A stretch of 64,000 bases of DNA. It comes from Polyangiaceae bacterium (GTDB lineage: Bacteria; Myxococcota_A; Polyangia; Polyangiales; Polyangiaceae). The stretch is from positions 970,995 to 1,034,994 of the forward strand of contig JAWKRG010000004.1 of NCBI GenBank assembly GCA_041389725.1, given 5' to 3'. The notes below the pieces were generated by a model. The model was given only the letters and a program-made list of their open reading frames with translations. It made no database searches and was not told the origin of the DNA. Position numbers and translations under genes: made by a program. Below, piece by piece: positions 32,968 to 43,752 of the stretch (within the stretch, counting starts at the first letter, position 1; every line of letters starts with the position of its first letter).

Positions 32968-33012
32968 GTGTCAATACATATGTATTGACACATCGGGGCA
33001 GCCTGCCATACT
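32968..33012 (+). promoter_or_regulatory. Perfect 24-bp palindrome over a consensus promoter
   Basis: GTGTCAATACAT and ATGTATTGACAC form an uninterrupted palindrome at 32968-32991. Its right arm contains TTGACA (32985-32990), a perfect -35 box, followed 16 bases later by CATACT (33007-33012) as -10. The gene start GTG 33019 is 6 bases beyond the -10, so the transcript should be leaderless. The palindrome is the expected binding site of the ribbon-helix-helix product of the next gene. Confidence 0.82.
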
Positions 33013-33018
33013 CCTCGA

Positions 33019-33522
33019 GTGGGAACCAAGACCGCACAGCTACAGATCCGCGTGAGCGAGGAGGAGAAGGAGGCGATCCGCGAGGCTGCGGGCAGGGCCG
33101 GCCTCGACCTCTCGAGCTTCGTCCTGTCGCGTGTCCTGCCGCCGCCACCCCGAAATCACTTCGTGAGGCTGGTGAACGAGCTCGCGCGAGATGCTGCGCC
33201 CGCGCCGCAGCGACTGGCGCTTGCTGCACTCAATGACTTCCTGTCGTCTCTCGCTGCGTCCGAGTGGGAGTCAGCGGTCGCCATGCCGGTTGCGGCAGTT
33301 TTGTCGCCCATGTCAGCGAACTACGTTGCGGCGATGATCGAAACCGCCGCTCGCATGAAGTCGCTTCCGGTGCCGGAGTGGGTAGCGGCGGTTGCGCCAC
33401 TGCAGCAGCCCTGGTTTGCCTCGCAGCTCAAGTCATTGCGCCTGCACCTATTGCTCCACAGCCCACCGGCCTTTCGCAAGCGCAACCTGTTCGTCGACGC
33501 CTCGGTCGGTGCGCGAGTATGA
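33019..33522 (+). CDS. Ribbon-helix-helix (DUF1778/MobC-like) protein, probable antitoxin
   Basis: A 167-residue protein whose first 45 residues (TAQLQIRVSEEEKEAIREAA, then GLDLSSFVLSRVL) match the ribbon-helix-helix fold of DUF1778-type antitoxins and mobilisation repressors. The remaining 120 residues are helical and unassigned (WESAVAMPVAAVLSPMSANYV). It overlaps the nucleotidyltransferase gene by 4 bp (ATGA at 33519-33522), so the two are translationally coupled. The start GTG 33019 has no ribosome site and lies 6 bases after the -10, indicating leaderless expression. Autoregulation through the palindrome at 32968 is likely. An antitoxin role is inferred from gene arrangement. Confidence 0.75.
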   Translation: MGTKTAQLQIRVSEEEKEAIREAAGRAGLDLSSFVLSRVLPPPPRNHFVRLVNELARDAAPAPQRLALAALNDFLSSLAASEWESAVAMPVAAVLSPMSANYVAAMIETAARMKSLPVPEWVAAVAPLQQPWFASQLKSLRLHLLLHSPPAFRKRNLFVDASVGARV

Positions 33523-34052
33523 CCGCACTCGACCGCGACCGGATCTTGGCGCTCTTCCGCGCGCTGAACGAGCGCCTAGCGGACAGGGACGTGAAGGGAC
33601 AGCTATTCGTCGTCGGTGGCGCCGTGCTCTGCCTGGTGCATCGCGCGCGGCCGGCAACCCAGGACGTGGATGCGGTGTTCCTGCCAAAAACGGAACTGCG
33701 GGCACTGGCCGAGGCGATGGCCGGCGAGTTCGACGTGCCGAAGAACTGGCTCAACGACGCGGTCAAGGGGTACATGAGCGACGCGGGAACCTTCGATCCG
33801 TTTCTCGAGCTGTCGCATTTGACGATCATGACGGCGTCCGCAGAGTACCTGTTCGCCATGAAGGCGATCGCGATGCGCCTGGGAGCCGAATTCCACGACG
33901 AGGGCGATGTGCGCTTCCTGCTGCGCTACCTCGGGATTCAGAGTTGCGCGGACGCCGTCGCGCTGATTGAGCGCTACTTTCCACCCAAGCTCATCCCGCC
34001 CAAGACCGTCGCTGCCTTGGAGGAAATGATCGAAGAGATGCTCGAGGACTAG
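33519..34052 (+). CDS. Nucleotidyltransferase-fold protein (DUF6036/AbiEii-like), probable toxin
   Basis: A 177-residue protein of the minimal nucleotidyltransferase type: FVVGGAVLCLVHRARPATQDVDAVF contains the GG strand and the paired DxD acidic residues, and YLFAMKAIAMRLGAEFHDEGDVRFLLRYL is the helical tail region with the conserved Lys and DxxD-type acids. Relatives act as toxins that transfer nucleotides to tRNA or proteins, or as partners in abortive infection. Paired with the upstream RHH gene it forms a two-gene module; the substrate is unknown. The next 276 bp hold nothing recognisable. Confidence 0.78.
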   Translation: MTALDRDRILALFRALNERLADRDVKGQLFVVGGAVLCLVHRARPATQDVDAVFLPKTELRALAEAMAGEFDVPKNWLNDAVKGYMSDAGTFDPFLELSHLTIMTASAEYLFAMKAIAMRLGAEFHDEGDVRFLLRYLGIQSCADAVALIERYFPPKLIPPKTVAALEEMIEEMLED

Positions 34053-34328
34053 CGACGGGACGTCTGCGGCCAGCACGGCTGCGCCGCGCCGGCGTTTCTT
34101 TGCCACCCAGGCGCGGCGGCAGGGCGAGCCGCGGCGATGCGGGGGACCTCGGGTCGTGACGCGACGGTGGTCGCGCCCGTTTCCGCGAGTGGGCCCCCTC
34201 CACGAAAGTCGTCGCGCATCGACTCCTTCGAAGAAGGTTCGTCGCGATCGGCCCCGCGCCTGGATTCGGTGACGCAAGCGCGGGGCGTGTGATTGGGCTG
34301 GAGTTCGCAGCCGATTGCTTCGCAGCGC

Positions 34329-36692
<2,364 letters not shown>

Positions 36693-37184
36693 TTCGTCCT
36701 CGCTTCGCTCGGCTAGCGGCTCTCCGCGGCGGGGCGCCGGGTCGGCCGGAAAGGGAAGGCAACCCTTTTACAGAACCCGTGGCGAGGCAAGCCTGAAGGG
36801 GGGCGCGTCGAGCCTGCATTCGTGCTGGTGCGCGATCGCGGCCAATCGTGGCAGTCGCGACCCATGCTGGCGCGTCGCAGCGGTCGTCCGCGTGGCACTT
36901 GACACCACACATCTGCTCGCCTTCGCGCACGCCTGACGTTCCAGCGTGGATCCTGCGGCAAGCATTTCGCGCAGGGTCTCGAGCACGCCCACGTGCGCGC
37001 ACGCAGATCGGAACAGCACGGGGGATTCTGGCAAGGAAGCGTCCACGGCACGTTCGATGCACCACGAAGCAATAAAGACGGGGGGAGGCCATGACAAATG
37101 TCAGCAATTCGCTGCTGCGCGCATCCGTGGGGAGGGGACCGTCGAAGCGGAAGCCTTCGCTCTCGAGGGAAGGTGCGTTGACGG
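36693..37184. other. 492-bp gap between the FadN-type gene and hypA
   Basis: No gene could be supported. The longest start-to-stop frame here (minus strand, 36768-37097) has erratic third-position composition and no recognisable motif. GGGAAGG at 37158-37164 is too far from the hypA start to be its ribosome site. The divergent promoters of the flanking genes presumably lie here, but none was clear. Confidence 0.5.
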
Positions 37185-37439
37185 ATGCATGAGTATTCGG
37201 TCGTGGAGGCTCTCATCCAGCGCGTGGCGCAGGAAGTCGCCGCCCGTGGCGCGCAATCCGTGAACGCCGTCAAGGTCAGCATCGGTGAACTCTCGGGGGT
37301 GGACCGAGCCCTGCTGCAGGAAGCGTTCGAGTCTTTGCGTGTCGGCACGGTTTGCGCAGGAGCGAAGCTGGAAGTCACCCACGCCGACGGCGACGAGATC
37401 GCACTCGAAGGCATCGAAATGAAGGTGGATGATGGCTGA
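37185..37439 (+). CDS. hypA: HypA-like nickel chaperone lacking the zinc domain
   Basis: HypA delivers nickel to [NiFe] hydrogenase. The 84-residue product starts MHEYSVVEALI, retaining His2 and Glu3 of the nickel site, and continues VKVSIGELSGVDRALLQEAFESL and GTVCAGAKLEV, all typical. The normal next 30-35 residues with two CxxC zinc motifs are absent: the sequence jumps from LEVTH to ADGDEIALEGIEM, the end of a normal HypA (115 residues). The reading frame is intact, so this is an internal deletion rather than a frameshift. Its last codons overlap the hypF start. Whether it can still exchange with a partner GTPase is unclear. No hypB, C, D or E is in view. Confidence 0.82.
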   Translation: MHEYSVVEALIQRVAQEVAARGAQSVNAVKVSIGELSGVDRALLQEAFESLRVGTVCAGAKLEVTHADGDEIALEGIEMKVDDG

Positions 37440-39480
37440 TGTCGGTCGCGGCGGGATGCCAATCGAGGATCGCGATGCGTGGGACCACGACGCGGTTTTG
37501 GCACTGCCGGATCTGGCGACGTGCAGCGCGTGTCTGGACGACATTCGTGCGCCCGACAGCCGTCGCTACCGCTACCCCTTCACCAGCTGCATCTACTGCG
37601 GCCCCCGCTTCAGCATCCTCGAAAAACTGCCCTACCGTCGTGCGCACACCACGATGCATCGCTTCCACATGTGCGAGGCGTGTCAGCGCGAGTATCGCGA
37701 TCCCGAGAGCAGGCGCTTTCATGCGCACCCGAATGCGTGTCCGGACTGTGGACCGACACTCAGTCTGTGGGACCCGACCGGCTTGGTGTTGGCGCGAGCC
37801 GACGAAGCGCTGGAGCGCAGCGCAAACGCTCTGAAGAGCGGCGCGATCGTGGCCGTGAAAGGGCTCGGAGGCTTTCACCTGATGGTGTTGGCCTCCGACC
37901 CAGATGCCGTGCGGCGTTTGCGTCGCCGCAAGCAGCGTGCGGAGAAGCCCTTTGCGATGATGGCGCCGACCCTGGCCGCGGTGCGCCACTTCTGCAAGGT
38001 GTCGCCCGAAGAGGAGGCGCTGCTCGGCGCAGCCCAGGCGCCGATCGTGCTGCTGACGCCACGGGTGAAGGCCGAAGGCGCATTCATGGAAGTGGCACCG
38101 GGCTCGCTCTCGCTCGGCTTCGTGCTGCCCTACACGCCGCTCCACCACCTACTGCTCGAGGCGGTTGCGGTGCCGGTGGTGGTCACCAGTGGGAACCTCG
38201 ACGACGAGCCCATCTGCATCGACGAGAACGAGGCCCTCGAACGCCTTGGCAGCGTGGCCGATCTCTTGCTCGTTCACGATCGCCCCATCCTTCGTCCATT
38301 GGACGATTCGATTGCGCGGGTCAGCGCCGAAGGCGTCATGTTGCTGCGGCGCGCGCGTGGCTTTGCACCGATGCCCTTCACGCTGCCTGGGGCGCCTCGG
38401 GAGCATTGGCTCGCAGTTGGCGGGCAGCGGAAGAACACCGTCGCGGTGAGTGTCGGCCCCCGAGCGCTGCTCGGTCAGCATGTGGGCGATCTGGAGACGC
38501 CCGGCGCGAGGAAGGCCTTTCTGCAAGCGACCGAGGACCTGTCCGAGCTTTGCGGAGCAGGCCCCGCACGTGTGGCATGCGACTCCGTTCCCGACGGCTA
38601 CTCCGTGCAGCACGCCGCGGCCCTCGGCCTCCCGATCACACGCGTGCAACATCACCACGCGCACGTGCGTGCGTGCATGCTCGACAATGCGTTCTCGGGG
38701 GCCGTGCTCGGCGTGGCTTGGGACGGCATGGGTCACGGCACCGACGGACACCTCTGGGGCGGCGAGTTTCTCGTGATCGACGATCAGGCGAGACCAGGTG
38801 ACTTCCGCCGCGTCGCGCATCTGCGCAGCTTTCCACTGCCGGGTGGAGACGCCGTGCTGCGACAGCCCTGGCGCACGGCGCTCGGGTTGCTCTACGAACT
38901 GCACGGCGCCGCAGCCGTCGACACGCCCGAGTGGCACGCGCTCAGTCCGCTGGACGCCGAGCAGACTCGGGAACTGTTGACCGCGATGGCCGACGCGCCG
39001 CGCACGACCAGTGCGGGTCGCCTCTTCGATGGCGTCAGTGCGCTGTTGGGGCTGTGCACCCGCAGTGGTCATGAAGCTCAGGCCGCGATGCTGCTGGAGC
39101 ACGCGGCAGCAAATGTGCGGAGTGACGCCACGCTGCGGCTGACGATGCGGGACGTCGACGGCGCACTGCTGCTGGACTGGGAGCCGCTCTTGCGCGACAT
39201 CTCGCGGCGCCACACGGCGGGTCGGTGGCGTGCGGAGTTGGCGGCCATGTTTCACGATGCGCTGTGCGAGGCGATCGTCGACGTCGCCCGCGAGATCGCG
39301 GTGGACCACGTCGCGCTCACCGGCGGCTGCTTTCAGAACCGGCGGCTACTAGAAGGCGCGGCGGCGCGACTGCGCCAGGCCGGATTCTCGGTGTTGACCC
39401 ATCACCACGTTCCGCCCAACGACGGCGGGCTCGCCCTCGGTCAGCTAGCCGCGGTGGCGCGCGGTGCGCAGACGACGTGA
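37429..39480 (+). CDS. hypF: HypF carbamoyltransferase lacking the acylphosphatase domain
   Basis: HypF makes the carbamoyl donor for cyanide ligands of [NiFe] hydrogenase. The 683-residue protein begins directly before the zinc-finger region: Cys32/35, 54/57, 82/85 and 104/107 form four CxxC pairs. The YrdC-like domain (SGAIVAVKGLGGFHL, TSGNLDDEP) and the Kae1-like domain with HHHAH metal ligands and GVAWDGMGHGTDG follow complete. The usual 90-residue N-terminal acylphosphatase domain, which hydrolyses carbamoyl phosphate, is missing; the typical length is about 750. It starts at ATG 37429 or 37432, overlapping hypA by 8-11 bp. Truncated but working HypF forms are, as I recall, known in Ralstonia. 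Confidence 0.92.
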   Translation: MMADVGRGGMPIEDRDAWDHDAVLALPDLATCSACLDDIRAPDSRRYRYPFTSCIYCGPRFSILEKLPYRRAHTTMHRFHMCEACQREYRDPESRRFHAHPNACPDCGPTLSLWDPTGLVLARADEALERSANALKSGAIVAVKGLGGFHLMVLASDPDAVRRLRRRKQRAEKPFAMMAPTLAAVRHFCKVSPEEEALLGAAQAPIVLLTPRVKAEGAFMEVAPGSLSLGFVLPYTPLHHLLLEAVAVPVVVTSGNLDDEPICIDENEALERLGSVADLLLVHDRPILRPLDDSIARVSAEGVMLLRRARGFAPMPFTLPGAPREHWLAVGGQRKNTVAVSVGPRALLGQHVGDLETPGARKAFLQATEDLSELCGAGPARVACDSVPDGYSVQHAAALGLPITRVQHHHAHVRACMLDNAFSGAVLGVAWDGMGHGTDGHLWGGEFLVIDDQARPGDFRRVAHLRSFPLPGGDAVLRQPWRTALGLLYELHGAAAVDTPEWHALSPLDAEQTRELLTAMADAPRTTSAGRLFDGVSALLGLCTRSGHEAQAAMLLEHAAANVRSDATLRLTMRDVDGALLLDWEPLLRDISRRHTAGRWRAELAAMFHDALCEAIVDVAREIAVDHVALTGGCFQNRRLLEGAAARLRQAGFSVLTHHHVPPNDGGLALGQLAAVARGAQTT

Positions 39481-39540
39481 TGCGGCGGACAGCAGACGCG
39501 CAGGCGCCGTGATGCGACGGACAGCAGACGCGACGGCGCC
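39477..39540 (+). repeat. Two 32-bp tandem repeats spanning the hypF stop codon
   Basis: GTGATGCGGCGGACAGCAGA... at 39477-39508 is repeated at 39509-39540 with a few changes, and GTGATGC starts a third copy. The first TGA (39478-39480) is the hypF stop codon. Confidence 0.82.
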
Positions 39541-39618
39541 GTGATGCTGCCAACGTCTCCCCTCTGTTGACGGGAATCGCGTGCGGCTCGTCTGCCGCGC
39601 GCGCTCCTCGTCGTTTGC

Positions 39619-39801
39619 TCAACCGCCCAGAATGCCGCCCAGACCGCCGGGGAGCTTGTCTTTGATCGACTTGCCGATGTCCGTGCCGCCTAGCCACTCC
39701 GGCACCTTGTGGGCGTTTTCCTTGAGGAAGGCGACGACTTTCTCGGCCTGTTCCTGGCTGATCCCGGTCTTGGCAATGAGTCCGTTGATGAGTTCATCCA
39801 T
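39619..39801 (-). CDS. Small conserved protein of 60 residues
   Basis: MDELINGLIAKTGISQEQAEKVV begins an amphipathic helical protein that ends KLPGGLGGILGG. This arrangement (short helix pair with EQAEKVVxFLKENxxKVPEWL and a Gly-rich tail) is a known small family of unknown role, similar to DUF2267/DUF937-like proteins. GGAG lies 9 bases before ATG 39801. It may be cytosolic and oligomeric. The gap up to 40047 contains no other gene. Confidence 0.65.
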   Translation of the reverse strand: MDELINGLIAKTGISQEQAEKVVAFLKENAHKVPEWLGGTDIGKSIKDKLPGGLGGILGG

Positions 39802-40047
39802 GTTCGTGTCTCCGGTTGAGAGTGACGCTCGCCGAAAGCGAAAGGCGTGCCGCCGGAACAACGGCTGGAATATCCGGCTCGGGGAGCGCTGTCGTGAGGG
39901 TTCGAAGCGACGGATGCAGGGCACAGCCCACAGCGCGGTCACGTCGAGTCGCGCAGTATCCTCGCAAAGCCCTCACTGACGCAAGGGGGCTCCGAGCTCT
40001 CCAAGGCGAGCACCGCGGCCGTCATGGCGATACGATGATCTCCCCCA

Positions 40048-41637
40048 TCAGTACTGCAGCTTCGCCTTGCCGATGAGCGTTCGGATTTCGGACAGCTCCG
40101 GGTCCGTCTTGTTGGGATCCGCAGCGTCCACTTTGGCCAGCGCCGCGTCCAGGTTCTCGCCTTTCACCCCCGGATCCTTCAGCGCTTCGGCGTAGGCAAT
40201 GATCGCCGCGGCCTTGTCCTGGTACTTGCTCTGCGTCGCCAACAGCTTCGAGAAGGTGCTCTGCACGCTCGTCTCTTGCTTCAGGTGCGCCACCGGAGTC
40301 TCCCAGCGGGCGACCACTTCGATGGGGTCTTCGGCCGAGTAGTTGCTGACGTTACAGGCGCTCACGATTTGGCTGAACACCATGGCATCGTTCGGTGCCA
40401 AGTGCTGCGGTTCGATCTCCTTGGGGTTCGTCGAGTACTCCTCGCCGTAGAACTTTTCGATGCCCATGTACCAAGGCAGACGCAGCTCGACTTGCACCGC
40501 GCGGGCCGCCACATCCATGACCTCGTCGAAGCGGGTGTCGAACATGCGCTTTGCTTCTGCCGCGCTGTCGATGAACACGTAGGCGCCTCGACCTGCGTCG
40601 GTGACCGTGTCCATCAGCGTGTCGTTGACGCCATGGCCTACGCCTACGCCGACCAAGTAGATGCCGTCTCCATCGTTGAGTTGAGCACCCTGGCCGATGA
40701 TGTTCTCGTCGGTGATGCCGACGTTGGCCTGGCCGTCGCTGATCACGATGACGCGATTGAGCTTGTTGGCGTCGAAGTTCTTCTGGGCGATCTGGTAGCC
40801 CTTCTGCAGCCCGCCCGAGAGATCCGTGCCGCCGCTGGCCGTCGTGCTGGTCGCCAGCTTCACCAGCGTCGCGTCGTTCGGTCCCGTGGCGACGTGGGAG
40901 TCCAGGAGCACGGCTTGGCTCGTATTCCAGGTGACGACACTCACCTTGTCACCCTTCTGCAGCTCGCCCGCCAACACCTTCACCACTTCTTGCTGCAGTG
41001 AAATGGGCTCGCCCGCCATGGACCCGGACGTATCCAGCACGAAGGTGAGCACCATCGGTCGCCGCGCCGCTGGTGCGGCCGCCGATGCCACGCCCAGGGT
41101 CAGCTCGAAGCTGCCTTCGGTCTCCCCCGCGCGCATCTCCGGAACGATGGCCAGCTTGCCAGTCTCCGCCGGCGCGTAGCCGACGTTGTAGTAGTTCAAG
41201 AATTCGTAGGTGCGGATGATGTGCTTTGGGATCGAAGCGCCATCGTTCAACATGGCACGCACGATCGCGGGCGAAGCCATGGAGTTGGAGTCATCCGCAG
41301 ACAGGAAGAACACCGCGTCCTTGCTGTCGTCGAGGGCGGCGCACTTGTCGCCGGCATCGCCGGCGTCGGCACCCGCTGCACCAGCCGCGCCCCCATCGGG
41401 GCGCGCTTCGCCCGCTCCGCCGATGCCGGCATAGGCGCCGGCCGAACCCGCGTATCCCGTTCCGCCGTTGGCGCCGTAGCCGTAGCCACCGCCCGTGGCA
41501 CTGTTGTAGGGCCCTGCCGCCCCGCTGCCGCCCGCGCCGGGCATCCCGGTTGCCGCGTCATCACTGCTGCTGCCGCAAGCTGCCACCGCCGCGACAATCA
41601 ACGTCAAGGATCCACCCCAAAGCAATCTCGTGTTCAT
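40048..41637 (-). CDS. VWA-domain lipoprotein (YfbK-like)
   Basis: A 529-residue surface lipoprotein. The signal ends at AVAAC (lipobox), then about 75 residues of Gly/Ala/Tyr linker. A von-Willebrand N-terminal segment (SMASPAIVRAMLNDG, YEFLNYYNVGY) precedes the VWA domain with an intact MIDAS: DTSGSMAG, the Thr of GGTDLSGG and ISDGQANVG. A C-terminal DUF3520-type region follows. The family binds protein or matrix ligands through the metal ion. GGAGG lies 7 bases before ATG 41637. It is probably outer-membrane anchored and is not in an evident operon. Confidence 0.88.
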   Translation of the reverse strand: MNTRLLWGGSLTLIVAAVAACGSSSDDAATGMPGAGGSGAAGPYNSATGGGYGYGANGGTGYAGSAGAYAGIGGAGEARPDGGAAGAAGADAGDAGDKCAALDDSKDAVFFLSADDSNSMASPAIVRAMLNDGASIPKHIIRTYEFLNYYNVGYAPAETGKLAIVPEMRAGETEGSFELTLGVASAAAPAARRPMVLTFVLDTSGSMAGEPISLQQEVVKVLAGELQKGDKVSVVTWNTSQAVLLDSHVATGPNDATLVKLATSTTASGGTDLSGGLQKGYQIAQKNFDANKLNRVIVISDGQANVGITDENIIGQGAQLNDGDGIYLVGVGVGHGVNDTLMDTVTDAGRGAYVFIDSAAEAKRMFDTRFDEVMDVAARAVQVELRLPWYMGIEKFYGEEYSTNPKEIEPQHLAPNDAMVFSQIVSACNVSNYSAEDPIEVVARWETPVAHLKQETSVQSTFSKLLATQSKYQDKAAAIIAYAEALKDPGVKGENLDAALAKVDAADPNKTDPELSEIRTLIGKAKLQY

Positions 41638-41842
41638 GACTGAGCCTCCAACGCAGGCGCACACAGCAACCGACGTGCCACGCGCCAGATCAGCGGCGAA
41701 TCAAGGCAGCTGTGCCGCTTCAGGCTGACGCTCCGATCCCCCGAAGCCCCGCTGGCACGCTATGGCACACGATGCGCTCGCGCTGCGATGACCGACTCAC
41801 CGCGCTAGCGCTGCGTTTCTAATTTAGACGCTAGGCAAGGCA

Positions 41843-42409
41843 CTAGCGAGGCGGCGGTGGCATCTGCTTGATGCGTTCGCACAGCGCTCGAGTGCAGTCT
41901 TTCGTCCGTTCGCTGCGCAGCGTGCGACAGGTCGCTCTCATCTGTTTCGTGTCGCGCGCACACTCGACGTTCTTGTTGCAGTCTTCGGGCAAGTCTTTGG
42001 GATCGCAATCGCGATACTCGCGCTCCGCGAACGCCTTGCAGTAGGCGCCACACTCTTTCGGCGACACACAGAAGCCTTCCAAGCACTCGCCCGCCCGTCG
42101 ACCCTGGACGCACCATTCGCGCTCCAGTTCGTCTTCAGTGCAACGCCGCGCACCCGCTAGCTTCAGAGGCGGCGGCTCTTCTGCGACCGCGTCGGGCGTA
42201 GCGTCGAAGCCAGCGTCGATGGCTGAAGCTCCGAGCTGAGGCGCCGCTGCGTCTTCGGCAGACGCCGTTGGCGTCGGGGGTGGCGTCGCGGTCGAAGGCG
42301 CGGCGGTCGAGGGAGCCGCGGGCGGCTCCGGCTGGGAAGGTTCACTCACCGTCGAAGACGGCGCACTGGCGCAACCCGTCAGCAACACCACGCACCAGAG
42401 TCCACGCAT
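41843..42409 (-). CDS. Lipoprotein with Pro/Ala spacer and cysteine-rich C-terminus
   Basis: A 188-residue protein. MRGLWCVVLLTGC is a lipobox signal, then a Ser/Thr/Pro/Ala spacer to about residue 80. The C-terminal 100 residues have about ten cysteines (ARRCTEDELEREWCVQGR, ECLEGFCVSPKECGAYC, RDCDPKDLPEDC). This looks like a disulfide-stabilised globular domain of unknown role. It lies 51 bp downstream of the NUDIX gene on the same strand and may be co-transcribed. Confidence 0.68.
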   Translation of the reverse strand: MRGLWCVVLLTGCASAPSSTVSEPSQPEPPAAPSTAAPSTATPPPTPTASAEDAAAPQLGASAIDAGFDATPDAVAEEPPPLKLAGARRCTEDELEREWCVQGRRAGECLEGFCVSPKECGAYCKAFAEREYRDCDPKDLPEDCNKNVECARDTKQMRATCRTLRSERTKDCTRALCERIKQMPPPPR

Positions 42410-42460
42410 GAAGTCGGAGTCTAGGAGAGAACCCGACCCCCTCGCCATGGGTATCCACGC

Positions 42461-43063
42461 CTACTTCCAGGCGAAGCGAGGCTGTTCGTAGTGCGCCACA
42501 CGGGTATCGCGATCGTGTAACGCCACCTCGGCGAATTGGAAGATCATCGCTGCCGTCGGCGCAAAGATCGTCGTTCCCACCAGGGACATGCTGAGGATGG
42601 GGCGCGCCGGGTCGTCGCTCGCTTGCTCGGCAACGATGTCCGGCGTGAGAACCGACAGCGGAACCCAATACACCTCCGCGACCTCACCCGAATCCGGCCG
42701 CAGCTCGGGACGGTCGTCACACCACAAGACGACGGGAGTGATCACGAACCCGGACCGAGTGCTGAAGTCGTCGAGGACCCCGAGCACCGCGTCCGCGCCC
42801 AAGGCCACACCGAGCTCTTCCTCCAGTTCACGGCGCGCCGTGGTCTCGGCGACCTCGCCCGGCTCCGCGCGTCCACCAGGCAGCGCGAACTGATGCGCAT
42901 GTCGCTTGGCGTGCCCCGGCCGCCGCGTGAGCAGCAAGCAGGGCGCGTCGCCAGCCACCACCGTCAGCGCCACCGCCGCCGCCCGCTTGTCACCAAGCGT
43001 CAGACCGCGCCGCTCGAATCGCGCGAGGTTCGCCGTCATCCGTTCGCGCAGCGGCTCTGACAT
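42461..43063 (-). CDS. NUDIX hydrolase, CoA-pyrophosphatase-like
   Basis: A 200-residue NUDIX enzyme. The catalytic NUDIX box is intact: GGRAEPGEVAETTARRELEEELG. The preceding AAVALTVV...LLLTRRPGHAKRHAHQFALPGG is typical of YeaB/NudL CoA pyrophosphatases, which cleave CoA to phosphopantetheine and adenosine 3',5'-diphosphate. The distinctive UPF0035 motif LLTxRxxxLxxHxGQxxFPGG is present with some changes, so the assignment to CoA is likely but not certain. ATG 43063 was chosen by family start; the frame runs open upstream into a minisatellite. Confidence 0.85.
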   Translation of the reverse strand: MSEPLRERMTANLARFERRGLTLGDKRAAAVALTVVAGDAPCLLLTRRPGHAKRHAHQFALPGGRAEPGEVAETTARRELEEELGVALGADAVLGVLDDFSTRSGFVITPVVLWCDDRPELRPDSGEVAEVYWVPLSVLTPDIVAEQASDDPARPILSMSLVGTTIFAPTAAMIFQFAEVALHDRDTRVAHYEQPRFAWK

Positions 43064-43240
43064 CGCGACGAAGTGTAGTTCATTCGCGCGAAGGGTGTCG
43101 GGATCAACAGGCGCGATTCCTGCGCCCGAGTCCATGCAAGCGCGAGTCCCGAGTCTGGATTGGGGGATTGGGTCTCGCCACACGCCGACGCGGGATCCCG
43201 CCTCCCGCGAATGGCGTCGGGGTGCGGAAGCGCGGTGAGC

Positions 43241-43530
43241 CGAGATCCGTGACGGTGACTGGGATCCGTGACCGTGACCGGATCTGTGACCGGGTTCGTG
43301 ACCGTGACCGAGATCGTGACCGTGACCGGATCCGGGATCCGTGACGGTGACCGGGATCCGTGACCGTGACCGTGACCGAGATCGTGACCGTGACCGAGAT
43401 CGTGACCGTGACCGAGATCGTGACCGTGACCGAGATCGTGACCGTGACCGAGTTCCGTGACCGTGACCGAGATCGTGACCGTGACCGAGTTCCGTGACCG
43501 TGACCGAGATCGTGACCGTGACCGGGACCC
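43241..43530. repeat. GTGACCG minisatellite of about 290 bp
   Basis: Some 40 GTGACC/GATC-type words in irregular order, with an 18-bp higher unit GTGACCGTGACCGAGATC repeated perfectly four times or more in the middle. The block is open in several frames (for example Asp-Arg or Val-Thr-Val-Thr-Glu repeats) but has no start or family, so I treat it as non-coding. It lies between the NUDIX gene and the four-helix-bundle gene. Confidence 0.88.
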
Positions 43531-43597
43531 TGAAGTTTACGGATTGTGCCGGGACATGGTTTGCACTTGCTGGCGAGGAATCGGCGTTCGCGTCCTC

Positions 43598-43616
43598 GTG
43601 CCAGCTTCGCTGGCAC
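43598..43616. other. Short perfect hairpin in a gene leader
   Basis: GTGCCAGC and GCTGGCAC flank a TTC loop, 137 bp upstream of the four-helix-bundle gene. It could be a small structure in that leader or the edge of a repeat. Nothing else is recognised from 43531 to 43752. Confidence 0.4.
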
Positions 43617-43752
43617 TGCGTCCGCAAGCGCGAAGCGCGAGGTGCGATGGGTGGCGTGATTGCGAGGGCGGGCCTGCAGGGCTCCGTGTGCCGCTTCGGC
43701 GTCTGGCTGGTTCTGGTGAACCAGCCGCCTCCGCGGCCACAAGGAGCACAGC

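Noticed and set aside
36768..37097. 109-codon minus-strand frame in the gap before hypA
   Set aside because: Irregular codon use, no motif and no ribosome site; two other frames are equally open in part.
43241..43530. CRISPR array
   Set aside because: The block is continuous short repeats without unique spacers of constant length.
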